Assembly (NCBI GenBank): GCA_033032865.1
Contig: JAWHQI010000019.1
Coordinates: 16,906,001-16,970,000, forward strand
Reading direction: 5' to 3'
Length of the DNA stretch: 64,000 bases
Origin: Dactylorhiza incarnata
Lineage: Eukaryota > Streptophyta > Magnoliopsida > Asparagales > Orchidaceae
This document shows positions 46,615-57,651 of this stretch, piece after piece. The notes under the pieces are model-generated. The model saw nothing but the letters and a program-made list of their open reading frames with translations. It had not been told where the DNA came from and did not search any database. A program made the translations under genes and the position numbers. Position 1 is the stretch's first letter, and every line of letters begins with the position of its first letter.

Positions 46615-46802
46615 CAATCCCCGCTCTTCGCGAGGTTGTCTTGAGCTCGCGAAGAAACATCCAACCCTGGTGTTCGCCGATTCGGCTGACGTGGCGGGAA
46701 TCTTGTGGTGGGTCCCACGCCCAAAGCTATAAATACCGTCCGCCGCGGCTAGTGATCAAGCTTTTTCTTCCCCATCATCCTCGCAGAAAACAACTTCTCA
46801 GA
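46615..46802. promoter_or_regulatory. Antisense promoter region before aORF1 of element C
   Basis: Plus-strand TATAAATA at 46728-46735 lies 68 bases before the aORF1 ATG, with a TGACGTGG box at 46687-46694. TGACGTGG resembles plant bZIP sites. The arrangement suggests antisense transcription independent of the LTR promoter. Confidence 0.6.
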
Positions 46803-48037
46803 ATGTCCTCCACGCTGAGCGCGCGAGATCGACTAAAGGCTTCAAGAGAGATGGCGAAGGCCCAGGTCGCCGAGCGCAACGCCTGGATGTTCAACTTGGC
46901 CACATCTCCTTCCCCACAGCCGAAGAAGGCCAAGACGGTTCGGAGGTCGCAGGGGGAGGACGTGTCGTCGCCTCCTGCCTCGCCCCCGCCGCCGGATACC
47001 GGGCTCGCACAACAGGTATTCTTCGTCTAGACTTTTTTACATCGCCTACCCATTTACTCCTTTTCCTCACGCAGAACCCTCCACCCGAGGAACGTATGGC
47101 GGGCCTCACGCTGACCTCCTCTCGCCCTCCGTCCCCCGCAAGGTTGGGATCGCTAGATGCTGTGATCGGGACTTCGACTCAGCAGGCACCGACCTCGTGA
47201 CCCCGTAAGTCATGCGTATCCTCCCTTATCTCCGCTTAAGTCCGTGTGATATCTACACGTTGGTGGCCTATGCAGATACCCCACCGCTGAGTCCCAAGGA
47301 GAAAGTCTCCACCCCGGTGAACTCGCCGGTCCCGCCTAAGGTTAACGTGGCGACCCCTGGCTTCGGTCTGATGGGCAGGCGAAGTCCAGGCGGCTCGCTT
47401 CTCGACGGCGCCCAAGTCGCGGAGAGAGTGGTGTACCCTCCTGGTCTGGGGAAACCCCACGTCCCGGGATTCCGCGAAAACTTCCAGGGTCGGCCGGAGT
47501 CTTCGCGCAAGCCCCGTCACGAGTCCCCCTTCTCGCCAGGTTAGCATGTTTCCGCGAGCTCTCGCCTCTTGCTCGTCCCCTGATCCTACTAACTCTTCCT
47601 TCGCTGAAATCTCAGGAGCCACCCCTGAGTCAGAGCACGGGAGGATGGAGATGTCACCCCCGCCTTCGCCTAGCCAGATTGAAGACTTCCTGGGTGACCC
47701 TAGCGACCCCGTGAGGATGAAGAGTCGGGTGTTCGAGGTGCTTCAGAAACACGGCATGATGTTACGCGAGTTGGAGGAGCGGTATGACGCGGACCGGGCT
47801 GCCTTTGACGAGAGATTCGCCGTGTTGGAAGAGGCGAATCTGCGCTTGATCGCCGAGGCGGAGCCGGTGCCTCGCGCAGATGTTACCTCGCCCGGCGTGC
47901 ACATCTCGCGGGGCGAGGATCAGGCACACCTAATCCTGCGCGAGCTTAAAGCGCTTCGCGAATATCATTATCCGAGAGTGCCGCCGCGTGCGGGCAAGCG
48001 GGGTCGGGGTCGCTGGAAATGGCTTCCTTACCCCTGA
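46803..48037 (+). pseudogene. aORF1 of element C, antisense spliced gene with one stop
   Basis: Exons 46803-47015, 47075-47204, 47276-47539 and 47616-48037 join with correct phases through GT-AG introns of 59, 71 and 76 nt, giving 342 codons. One TGA at 47198-47200 (end of exon 2) interrupts the frame, and no alternative donor near it keeps the frame. The product is Pro/Ser/Arg-rich with a charged helical segment in exon 4 (RMKSRVFEVLQKHGMMLREL) and a basic GRGRWKW end. No known domain. It occupies the same place as aORF1 of element B. Confidence 0.65.
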
Positions 48038-48562
48038 GGCTGCCGCGGGTTTAATTCTACTATCTTTCTGCTTTTATTTCTTTCATGACGCCTGTTGAAC
48101 AATATCTGGTGTGGTAATATTCGCGAGTCCGTTGCAACTCGCCTTTTATCGTTTTTCCTTTTTAATTTTTCCCTTTATTTCTGTGGTGTGCATGTGGTTT
48201 ATTCAGTTCGTCCGCTGTGTTTGATATGATCGCCCTCGCGGAGCGCTTGCGAGCTTCTGTGCAACGCTATGCCCGGACCCCTTTTCTTCGCGGGTCGGCC
48301 TTGGGCGGGACCCAATTACCGCGCGACGGCGAGCCCTGGCTCGCAAGACTGCAGTCCCTTTGAGCAGAAATCTACTTTATTTTAGCTATCCGCACTCCTG
48401 ACGCTTCGATTCCCGTGCCCACCCGAAATTCTTATAAATAGTTCGGATTCACTTTCCTACCCGTCGCATTTATTTCCCCAGTCTTCTCGCGTCTACGCTC
48501 ATCTCCGTTCTCGCAAGATCGTGCTCGCGTTCGCTGCTTGTGAGTTGCCTCTTCCTGACTCG
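48038..48562. promoter_or_regulatory. Spacer with TATA box before aORF2 of element C
   Basis: 525 bp. TTCTTATAAATAGT at 48429-48442 nearly equals the box before aORF2 of element B (TTCTTATAAGTAGT). The rest is GCGAG/CTCGC-rich without a reading frame. Confidence 0.6.
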
Positions 48563-50504
48563 ATGCGGACGAATCAGCAAATGGGAGCGGATGGCGAGAA
48601 CGAGGGGCGGTCGAAATGCGCCTCAGCATTTCAAGCCCACGAGTTCTACTGCGCGAACATCACAGCCGAGGAGTAAGAACTCGCTGTGGACCGCTATCTC
48701 CCGGAGGGTTATTCGGCTCGCTGTCCGAGTGAGAGATCTACATTGAACGAGACTGGGGCTGACGAGCTCGCGATCCCCATCGCGCACTTCGAGAATGGGT
48801 TGCGACTCCCTTTATGGCCTGAAATTCGTCAGGTACTTCGCCCAGCCTTCTCGCTGCTTCGTGCCCGCTATAGCAACTTTCTCATCGTTCTTTGTAGGTG
48901 TTGCGGTATTATGGGGTGTTACCGAGCCAGTTGACCCCAAATGCGATCGCGGATATTGTCGCGTTCGCCAGTTACCTGTGGGAGGAGAGGATCGAGTTCA
49001 GCCTCCTCGTCTTCCGCAAGGTATTTTCCTTCCGCGCCTTCCGAGACGGGACCACCTATTTCGCGAGTCAACACGTCACCGTCTGCGAGGCGGTGAACAA
49101 GAGTCACTATTGGACCCAGAAGTTCCTCCTGGTGAAGGGACCCTTCAGCAATCTCCACTTCACCCCCCTCCAGCGGGATGACGCTACTTACCGCCCTCCG
49201 AGCTCGCTGAGTGGTGCCGACGCCAAACTCCTCCAATACCTCTCCGGCAAGAACTTTGAAGTCGCCTATCTGCGGCGCAATGTCGACTCGCTGCTCGCCG
49301 TTCCTCAAGGGGAAGGTAGGGCTCGCTCTCGCCCCACTCTCCTCTCCTTTCTTCGTTGTATAACGCTCTTACTTTACAGGCGAGCGCGAGATCCCTGTTA
49401 ATCCCCCGCACGCACAAGGCATCACTCTCACGGCGGACACCCTCGCAACCGCGGCGGCAGAGGCTTGCCGCGATCTTCCCGCCGTCGGGTCCGGCAAGAA
49501 GCGGCCTCCTTCTGCGAGTCAGCCGGGTTCGCGGTCCTCCAAGAAGTTGAAGGGAAAGACCCTCGCTACCAAGGATAGGAGCGCGGTCGTCTATCTAAGC
49601 GAGACCGACGGCTCGCCTCCTTCCCCTGTGAAAAAGCTTGACCCCCCGGCGGACCAGGGCGCTGGGAGATCTTCCGTGACCCCCCAACCCAAAGGCCATA
49701 GGAACTTCGGTCTGGGCGAGAAAGTTTCTGACATCCTCGGCGAACCCCTGCTCGCTTGGGACCCCAATGCCAACCGGATTTCCTGCTCCACCCTTCACCC
49801 CTCCTGGGTGGAGCTCGGTAAGGCTGGGGAGGAGGCGTTCTCTCTCTCCTTCGGCTTATATGGCCGCGAGGACGCCGCTGCTTATAAAGATATGGGGCCA
49901 CGGCAACTGGTCTATGAAGAAATGCGAGCCCAGTTCCGCTCTACGGAACTCGCGCATATGGCGGGGCGCCGCTATCTGCAGGCGGATAGGGATATCTGCG
50001 CGTACCGGGAGGAGCTCAAGAGAGCTCGCGAAGAGATCAAGGGTCTTAAGGAGAGGGAGGAGGTGACGGAAAGCCTTCTCGCCGGGATGCAGGGCAAGAT
50101 GGTAAGTGATCCTTGGGTCTCTTTTCTTTGCCGTTTGCGACCTCTAGCCTTCTCTTAACTCATTTGATGCTCAGGATGCCGACGTAGCAACCCAGCTTCT
50201 CGCTCGCAACGGTGAGCTGGAGTTGGAGAATACTATGCTGAAGACCCGGGTGGACGAGCTGGTCCGCAGCGTGCTACCCCCTTCTCCTGGGCGAGCCGGA
50301 TCTAAACAGAGGGCTGCCGAAGGCGAGGAACAGAGGCGGCGAGATGCGCAGGAGGTCGCCAATCTCGTCTTCACGACCCTTAAGAACGCGAGTCTGCTCG
50401 CGGAAGACGCGATGGAGTTCACAGCCGAAGATGTCTGTCCGGACCTCTTCGACTTGGCGCCGTGGTTGGGAGCCCGCAAGAACGGCGAGGGCCCCCCAGA
50501 ATGA
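48563..50504 (+). pseudogene. aORF2 of element C, gypsy-type transposon domain, one stop
   Basis: Exons 48563-48832, 48898-49315, 49380-50101 and 50175-50504 join in frame to 579 codons; introns are 65, 64 and 73 nt, all GT-AG. One nonsense codon, TAA at 48674-48676, aligns with a Leu in element B aORF2. The segment IAHFENGLRLPLWPEIRQ/VLRYYGVLPSQLTPN...FRKVFSFRAF is the homologue of the element B domain. Intron 1 splits this domain and is absent from element B, while introns 2 and 3 match element B in position and phase. Coiled coil at about residues 425-470 and a Glu/Asp-rich end. Confidence 0.72.
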
Positions 50505-50986
50505 ACTCCTTTAGCTTCTTCTCCTCTCGAATGTATATTATTCTTTTTGGGCTGGCGAGATCGCCGCCGAACATAGAAAAATCTTGAGTAATCCTAGTTA
50601 TAATTTTTTTGTTGGTGTTTATGTGCATGCTCGCGTCTCTTTGCTCTTTCTCTCGCATTTGATCTTTTTTCTGCTCATGACAAGTTAAGCGGCCGTGCTT
50701 CCGGAAGGCCCGCGAATGCGGGTGTCTAGGCTCGCCTTCGCCGGTGCTCTCTTCTTATGGGTCCCGCGAGCCCGAGCTGTCATCGCCCGCGGGTATTGCC
50801 CGGTGAACTCGACCTTGGCGAGCTGAGGCATCGGCATTCTGCGAACCAAAAACCCCTTGACTCTAGTGTCTCGACCCGTTACCTCAGGCCTTACCTGCCT
50901 CAATCCTTTCAATTTTGCGAACCAAACCCTTCTGGCTCTACCACTTCAATCTTTTATCTTAGCCCCTGACCCTTACTACCAGCCTT
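50505..50986. other. Noncoding stretch after aORF2 of element C
   Basis: 482 bp leading to the 95-bp repeat array, pyrimidine-rich near its right end. I see no gene. Confidence 0.55.
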
Positions 50987-51858
50987 GGCATTCCAGCACC
51001 AATGTCCAACCTTGCCAGCCTCTCCAGAGATCAACCAGAACCCCCCGTCTAGGTGAGAGCCCGGGAGCAGAATCGATCCGGGGCATTCCAGCGCCAATGT
51101 CCAACCTTGCCAGCCTCTCCAGAGATCAACCAGAACCCCCCGTCTAGGTGAGAGCCCGGGAGCGGAATCGATCTGGGGCATTCCAGCACCAATGTCCAAC
51201 CTTGCCAGCCTCTCCAGAGATCAACCAGAACCCCCCGTCTAGGTGAGAGCCCGGGAGCGGAATCGATCTGGGGCATTCCAGCACCAATGTCCAACCTTGC
51301 CAGCCTCTCCAGAGATCAACCAGAACCCCCCGTCTAGGTGAGAGCCCGGGAGCGGAATCGATCTGGGGCATTCCAGCACCAATGTCCAACCTTGCCAGCC
51401 TCTCCAGAGATCAACCAGAACCCCCCGTCTAGGTGAGAGCCCGGGAGCGGAATCAATCTGGGGCATTCCAGCACCAATGTCCAACCTTGCCAGCCTCTCT
51501 AGAGATCAACCAGAACCCCCCGTCTAGGTGAGAGCCCGGGAGCGGAATCGATCTGGGGCATTCCAGCACCAATGTCTAACCTTGCCAGCCTCTCCAGAGA
51601 TCAACCAGAACCCCCCGTCTAGGTGAGAGCCCGGGAGCGGAATCGATCTGGGGCATTCCAGCACCAATGTCCAACCTTGCCAGCCTCTCCAGAGATCAAC
51701 CAGAACCCCCCGTCTAGGTGAGAGCCCGGGAGCGGAATCGATCTGGGGCATTCCAGCACCAATGTCCAACCTTGCCAGCCTCTCCAGAGATCAACCAGAA
51801 CCCCCCGTCTAGGTGAGAGCCCGGGAGCGGAATCGATCTGGGGCATTCCAGCACCAAT
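50987..51858. repeat. 95-bp tandem repeat array of element C (copy 1)
   Basis: Nine full 95-bp units (50987-51841) plus 17 bases of a tenth, each starting GGCATTCCAGC. Units are nearly identical; the first two differ most. Because 95 is not a multiple of three, the repeated 81-codon minus-strand frames are artefacts. Each unit can pair GGAAT with ATTCC across the unit junction. Position: sense 3' UTR, between integrase and the antisense genes. Tandem repeats in this region of Tat/Ogre elements are known and can seed satellites. Confidence 0.93.
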
Positions 51859-51955
51859 ATGTCCACCCTGCTGCGGCCTCAGTACAGCAGTAGTTATAAG
51901 CATTATATACGAAAAAAGAAGAGTAAGCCATTTATTAAATAACATGACAAAGCGT

Positions 51956-54900
51956 TCAAGGGTAGAATCGTTTCAAGTCATCCCCACTCCGGGCCCGGTC
52001 GAGAGGTACCCCTTCCACATCCTGGAGATGATACCCTCCCGACTTGAGCACCTCGCTTACAATATACGGGCCTTCCCAGTTGGGGTTAAGCTTACCCACT
52101 GTGGCCCCTCTGCCAGCTGCATCGACCTTCTTCAGGACTAGGTCCCCTTTCTGAAAGTGCCTGATCCGGATATGTTTGTCGAAATATCGAGCCATCCGCC
52201 GTTTGACCTCTTCCTATCTGATGGTGGCCAAGTCCCGGAGTTCTTCCACCAGGTCCAAAGACAGTCTCTGCTCTGCGTTGTTGCCCTCTAGCCAACCTTC
52301 ATCCCCCTCGCTCGCGGCGATCACCCGGGGGGTCTTCACCTCAAACTCTATGGGGAGGACGACCTCGGACCCGTGAGAGAGCTTGAATGGAGTCTCCCCG
52401 GTGGCGGTATTCGGAGTAGTCCTCATTGCCCAGAGGACGGAGGGTAGCTGTTCCACCCAGTTTCCTCGAAGGTTCTCTACTTTCTTTTTTAGTAGGTTGA
52501 CGATTATTTTGTTTGCCGCCTCCACCTGCCCATTGCTCCTCGGGTGGTGGACCGATGCGAACCTAAGATCAATGCCGAGCTGGGTGCAGAAACCGACAAA
52601 CTCTTCACTAGCAAACTGCGGCCCGTTGTCCGTCACTATAGCTAGAGGGAGTCCATGCCTGCAAATTATCTCCCCCCACACAAAATTCCTTACAACCTGA
52701 GAGGTTACCTTAGCGAGTGCTTTCACTTCTACCCACTTGGAGAAGTAGTCGATCATGACCAGCAGGAACTTCCTCTGGCCGCTGGCTTGGGGGAAGGGAC
52801 CGACCAGGTCCAGCCCCCATATGGCGAAGGGCCAGGGAGCCGTGATGGTCCGGAGTCTTTGGGCTGGGAGGAGCTGGAGCAGAGCATAGAGCTGGCATTT
52901 TCGACATTTCCTTGCGAACTCAGCCGCGTCTTTGCTGAGAGTGGGCCAGAAGTAGCCTTGCCTCAACACTCTCCCTTCCAGGGTCCAACTCCCGGAGTGA
53001 CTGTCGCACTCCCCGGAGTGGATTTCTTCCAACACTCTCGGGACCTCCTCTTCGGAGACACAACGGGCCAGGAGCCCCGAGAGGGTCTTTCTATATAGCC
53101 CCCCTGCATGCAAAGAGTAATAGGCAGACTTATACCTGAAGCGTCTCTTGTCCACATCCTCTCCAGGGAACTGCCCGGAGGATTGGAAGGTGATGAACGG
53201 ATCCATCCATGAGGCTTGTTGATCCACTTCCATCAATTCTCCTTCCTCGATGGAGGGCCGGAAGAGTTCCAAAGTCGTGCCCCCCGCTCGGGGACCGAAC
53301 TTGGCTAGGAGGTCCGCCTGGGTGCTCTTCTCCCTCGGCACGTGCTTGATCGAGAAGGTGTGGAACTGTCCGATGACCCCCTTAACTTTTCCCAGGTATA
53401 GTAGGAGGGTTGGATCCCTTGCTTCAAATTCTCCTTTGATCTGGCATGCTACCACCATGGAGTCCATGGAGACCTCCACGTCCTGCACACCCAGTTCCCG
53501 GGACAGCCGAAGGCCCGCTATCACTGCTTCGTACTCAGCCTGGTTGTTGGTGATTGGGAAACGGATGTTTAAGGCTTGTTCAATCCGAGTCCCCTGAGGA
53601 CTCACCAGGACTATCCCCCCTCCATAGGAGTATTTTCCCGACGCTCCATCCACCAACATCTTCCATGCTTCTGGGGGAGGTGGCTCGTGCTCCCCCACTT
53701 CGGCCGCATAGTCGGCCATGAAGTCTGCCACTGCTTGGGCCCTGATGGATGTCCTGGGTACGAACGTGATACTGAATTCGCTTAACTCCACGGACCACTT
53801 TGCCAACCTTCCTGAGTGCTCCACCCCTTCCATGATTTTGCGGAGCGGGTGGTCCGTCACTACTTTAATTGAATGGGCTTGAAAGTAAGGCCGGAGCCTC
53901 CAGGCTGACACCACCAATGCGAAGGCCAACTTTTCTAAAATCGGGTACCGGAGCTCTGCCTTCTTCAGCACTCGACTGACGTAGTAGATAGGGAATTGCT
54001 TCTTCCCTTCCTCCCGGATTAACACGGAGCTTACTGCTTCGGACCCAACCCCCAGGTACAGGGATAGGTCTTCTCCTGGCCTCGGTCCCTGGAGCAGAGG
54101 GGTTTGGGTGAGCTGTTCTTTCAGAGCTTGGAAGGCCTTCTCGCATTCCGGGGTCTATTCAAACTTCTTGTTTCCCCGCAGTACTTTGAAAAAAGGTGCA
54201 CATTTTTCTCCTGCCTTGGAGAGGAATCTGCTGAGCCCAGCCAATTTCCCTGTAAGGCTCTGAACCTCCTTCGGATTTCTCGGCGACTCCAACTCCATCA
54301 CCGCTTTAACTTTGTCCGGGTTGGGCTCCACTCCTATGGGGGTGAGCAAATGGCCCAGGAACTTCCCTCGGCTCGCCCCGAAGACACACTTCAAGGGATT
54401 GAGCTTCATCTTGTACCGCCGCAGGGTCCCAAATGTCTCTTCGAGGTCGCGGAGGTGAGTCTCGAGGTCTCGGCTCTTAACCATGAGGTCGTCGACATAG
54501 ACTTCTAAATTTCTTCCTTTCTGCTCGCGGAAGACCCTATCCATCATCCTTTGGTACGTAGCCCATGCGTTCTTGAGCCCGAAGGGCATCATCTTGTAGC
54601 AATAACATCCATCCCCCGTGATGAAGGAAACATCCTTGATGTCCGGGGGATGCATGCGAATTTGATGGTAACCTGAAAAAGCATCTAAGAAAGACATTAC
54701 AGAAAAACCAACGGCTGAGTCAACCAGCGCGTCGATCCTGGGCAGGGGGTAGCAATCTTTCGGGCATGATTTATTAAGAAGCGAAAAGTCGATACACATA
54801 CGCCACTTACCTCCTCCCTTCTTTACCATAACGACGTTGGAGACCCAGCCTGGATACTGGATCTCCGATACAAACCCGGCCTGGAAGGAGTTTGCCCACC

Positions 54901-55512
54901 TCCTCGCGGATGGGCCCTTCTAGCTTGTCCGCGACGGCCCTCCTCTTCTGATGGATGGGGCGGGCACCGGGGTCGAGGTTGAGGCGATGGCACGCCACAT
55001 CCGCGTCGATCCCGGGCATTTCCGCGGTGCTCTAAGCGAAGACGTCCACGTTCTTCTGTACGCAAGCCAGAATCTCCGCTTGATCTCCTGGGCTGAGTTC
55101 TCCGCTGACCCGGACTTTTTCCACCACCCCCAGCGGGGTGGTGACCTCGAGCTCCACGACCTCGTCCACAGCCTCCAACCAGAACTGCTCCCCCCAAGCC
55201 CTTTCCTATTCGGCACAAGCGGGAGCTTAGGTCTCTTCCTCGACTTCCTTCTCTACCACCATCAGCTCTTCCGCCCTTCCCTCCTGGGCCTTCTCCTCTT
55301 CTTCCTTTTCTTCAGCCCGGGGTACTTCAGCTACCCCTTCCTGGGCATGAACTTCATCTCCCTCCTTCTCTTCGGCTACCTCCAAACCTCCGACTTCGGC
55401 CGCCTCCTCCATCACCTTATCCCACTCCTCAGCTTCTCCCATCCAGGAGATGGTGTTGACCGCCGTCACGTAGCACTGTCTTGCCACCTTGGGATCCGCC
55501 CTGATCCGCACC
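51956..55512 (-). pseudogene. Element C pol: RT, RNase H, archaeal RNase H, integrase, broken
   Basis: From the protease end (about 55512) to LKRFYP at 51956. RT has FLDAFSGYHQI and YVDD (near 54500). The archaeal-type RNase H is at about 53670-53460. Integrase has its HHCC site near 52990-52880, Asp in WGLDLVGP, Asp in VTDNGPQF and Glu in NGQVEAAN. Breaks: stops near 55227, near 55208 and near 55033; a frameshift near 54885; TAG at 54155-54157; TAG at 52214-52216 in the integrase C-terminus. The 603 codons from 54025 to 52217 are open. Closely related to element B pol by eye but clearly a different family. Confidence 0.92.
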
Positions 55513-56040
55513 TGGACCCCCCCCCCCCCCCCCCCCCCCGTCGTTGAACTTGAGGCACTGATGAAAAGTGGAAGGGACGCAGCGGAACGTGCTGATGAGT
55601 GGCCATCCGAAGATGGCGTTGTAACTGCTCGGGGCGTCCACTATGACAAAATGACAGTTCCGGGACTGCCCACCCAGGGTCACATGGAGCCCTACTCCTC
55701 CTTCTACTTCCTTCCTCTCCCCCGAAAATCCGAACAGAGGGCCGTCTGAGGCCAGCACCCTTCTGGGTTCCACCTCCATCTTGTCGAATGCCTTCTTGAA
55801 TATGACATTGACCGAACTCCCGTTGTCTACTAGGATTCGGGAGACGGTGAAGTTCTCGATCGCCGTCTGGATGACCAGCGCGTCGCAGAACGGGTCCTCG
55901 TAGCTCGGCATGTCCTTCAGGGTGAAAATAATTTTTTCGGCCGGGGGTGGAGCGGTGGATGTTGACGCTACGCTCCGGCGGTAGATGGTATGGAGACTAG
56001 CCTTGCGGGTTGCCTCCACTCCTACCCCCCCCCCCCCCAT
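55429..56040 (-). pseudogene. Element C protease segment, frameshifted at a C/G homopolymer
   Basis: Carries ILVDNGSSVNVIF, the normal aspartic protease motif with DNG intact, and the later AIFGWP segment. The frame then runs into a poly-C tract (plus strand about 55518-55538) read as Gly codons and leaves the pol frame. A second C tract lies at about 56025-56038, between gag and protease. These tracts may be true mutations or sequencing errors. Confidence 0.8.
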
Positions 56041-56107
56041 GGATCACTCTGATCCCTCCCCTACTCCCCAGATCTGCTCTATCCTCACACCTTTCCTCCT
56101 CCTCCTC

Positions 56108-57628
56108 TCAAGGTTCCACCTCCACGATCCTTAATGGCTGATGCTGTGGTGGCGCGGGCGCTCTGCCCCTCTTCACCTCCAGGAACTCCGGACAGGTGTC
56201 CGTTGAGTGGCCTTCTACATCGTGGAAGATGCAGTATGGCACCGCCACTTCCCTTGCCTCGGTCTCTGCTACCCTATTCCTTCTTCTCCTAGCGGCCGCC
56301 GTTTCCGCTTCTCCTCCCCTTCCCCTTCCTCTTCCTCGGCCAATTGCCATGGCTTGTTGAGGCGGGGGAGGTAACTGCATCGGGCCCTGCCTCCACCCCA
56401 ACTGGGGGGGTCTCCACTGACCTTCGAAACGGTTACCCCTTCCTGGGTCGTAACCCCTTCCCTGTCCCTGCACTCCTCCACCTTGCGGCCTCCATCCCCC
56501 CTCCGGGGCCCGGGGCTCTTCCCTTCTTCTGACCTCTTGCTGCCTCATCTCCGGCTCACTGAGCTTTGCTAGCCTCTTGGTGAGCTCTGGGTTGGCTTCT
56601 TCGCTTGCTACTTCCTCCGCCACCCTCTCCATCAGCTCCTCATAGGAGACGGGGGCCTTCCTCTTCAACGCCATCTTGAAGAAACTTTCCTTCAACCCGA
56701 CCGTGAAGGCGAGTTGAAGTGCAAACCCAGGCACCTCCTGAGTGAGCTGCACTTCCTCCTGGAACCGATCCGCATACTGAGCCAACGTCTCCCTGGACTC
56801 CTGCTTCACCGCGAAGAGGGAATCAGCGTCCTTCTTCCTCCTTTTTGAAGTTGAAAATCTCAACAAAAAACTTCGGCGCAGGTCTTCGAACGCGTAGATA
56901 GAGCCTGCCGGAAGTGAACGAAACCAGTCCCTGGCCTTCTCCTTGAGAGTGACGGCGAAGAGCCGACATTTGAAGGCATCGAACATCGGCCTGATGGAGA
57001 CCGAGTCCTCGAAAGACTGCAGATGCTGAACTGGGTCATCTCTGCCATTGTAGTACACTCTATCCCATTCTCCGAATCCCACTGGAATGGGTGCAGACAA
57101 CACCAACTCGCAGAAGGGACTTCCCCCTCCTGGCATCTTTTCTCGCTCGGCTCGCGGACCTAGCTCGCTCGCCAAGCTTGGGATCGCACTCGCGAGGGCG
57201 ACGCTCGCATGAGCCACCCCGATTGTCGCCGCATCCTCCTGGTGTGCGCTCGCCTGCGCCGCGCTCGCTGGGGCAGAGCTTGTCGGCACCGAACTCGCCG
57301 GCGCGGAGCTAGCCAACACCGGGCTCGCCGGACTGGCGAACAGCACTCGCCCTTCCCTGTCATGCCCTGGTTCAACGGCAACTTCTTTTCCAGCCCTTCC
57401 TCCTGGTGCCCTCTCGCCGACTGCTGTTGGGGGAGTGGTCGCCTGAGGTGCCGGGGTCGCAAACTCACTTCGCAGAGCCGTGACCGTGAACCCCAAGGTG
57501 TCGAGCACCTCCTTTCTGAAATCCGCGAACATCCTAGCCATCGCTTCCTGAGGGGTCTCGCCGAACTCCTCGCCCTGCTCTTCATCTCCAGCCATAACTC
57601 TTCTCTGGGACTTTCTTGAACCAGCCAC
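56108..57628 (-). CDS. Element C gag, open
   Basis: 506 aa; ATG 24 bases inside the middle LTR, the first in the sense direction. An Ala/Ser/Pro-rich linker lies at about residues 60-150. The gag domain with ARDWFRSL...DLRRSFLLRFS is at about residues 200-310, an Arg/Gly-rich stretch at about 380-450, and a noncanonical zinc knuckle CIFHDVEGHSTDTC (CX2HX4HX4C, second Cys replaced by His) near residue 470. It is longer than element B gag because the zinc knuckle is retained. It could supply particles if expressed. Confidence 0.88.
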   Translation of the reverse strand: MAGSRKSQRRVMAGDEEQGEEFGETPQEAMARMFADFRKEVLDTLGFTVTALRSEFATPAPQATTPPTAVGERAPGGRAGKEVAVEPGHDREGRVLFASPASPVLASSAPASSVPTSSAPASAAQASAHQEDAATIGVAHASVALASAIPSLASELGPRAEREKMPGGGSPFCELVLSAPIPVGFGEWDRVYYNGRDDPVQHLQSFEDSVSIRPMFDAFKCRLFAVTLKEKARDWFRSLPAGSIYAFEDLRRSFLLRFSTSKRRKKDADSLFAVKQESRETLAQYADRFQEEVQLTQEVPGFALQLAFTVGLKESFFKMALKRKAPVSYEELMERVAEEVASEEANPELTKRLAKLSEPEMRQQEVRRREEPRAPEGGWRPQGGGVQGQGRGYDPGRGNRFEGQWRPPQLGWRQGPMQLPPPPQQAMAIGRGRGRGRGGEAETAAARRRRNRVAETEAREVAVPYCIFHDVEGHSTDTCPEFLEVKRGRAPAPPQHQPLRIVEVEP

Positions 57629-57651
57629 GCTCCACGCTCACCGCACCAAAA

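Noticed and set aside
50987..51858. CRISPR-like array
   Set aside because: The units are contiguous 95-bp tandem repeats with no unique spacers, no associated genes, and a plant retrotransposon context.
50954..51945. Series of identical 81-codon minus-strand frames in the 95-bp repeats as a small protein family
   Set aside because: They are the same overlapping reading frame restarted in each 95-bp unit; the unit length is not a multiple of three and there is no coding signal outside the repeat.
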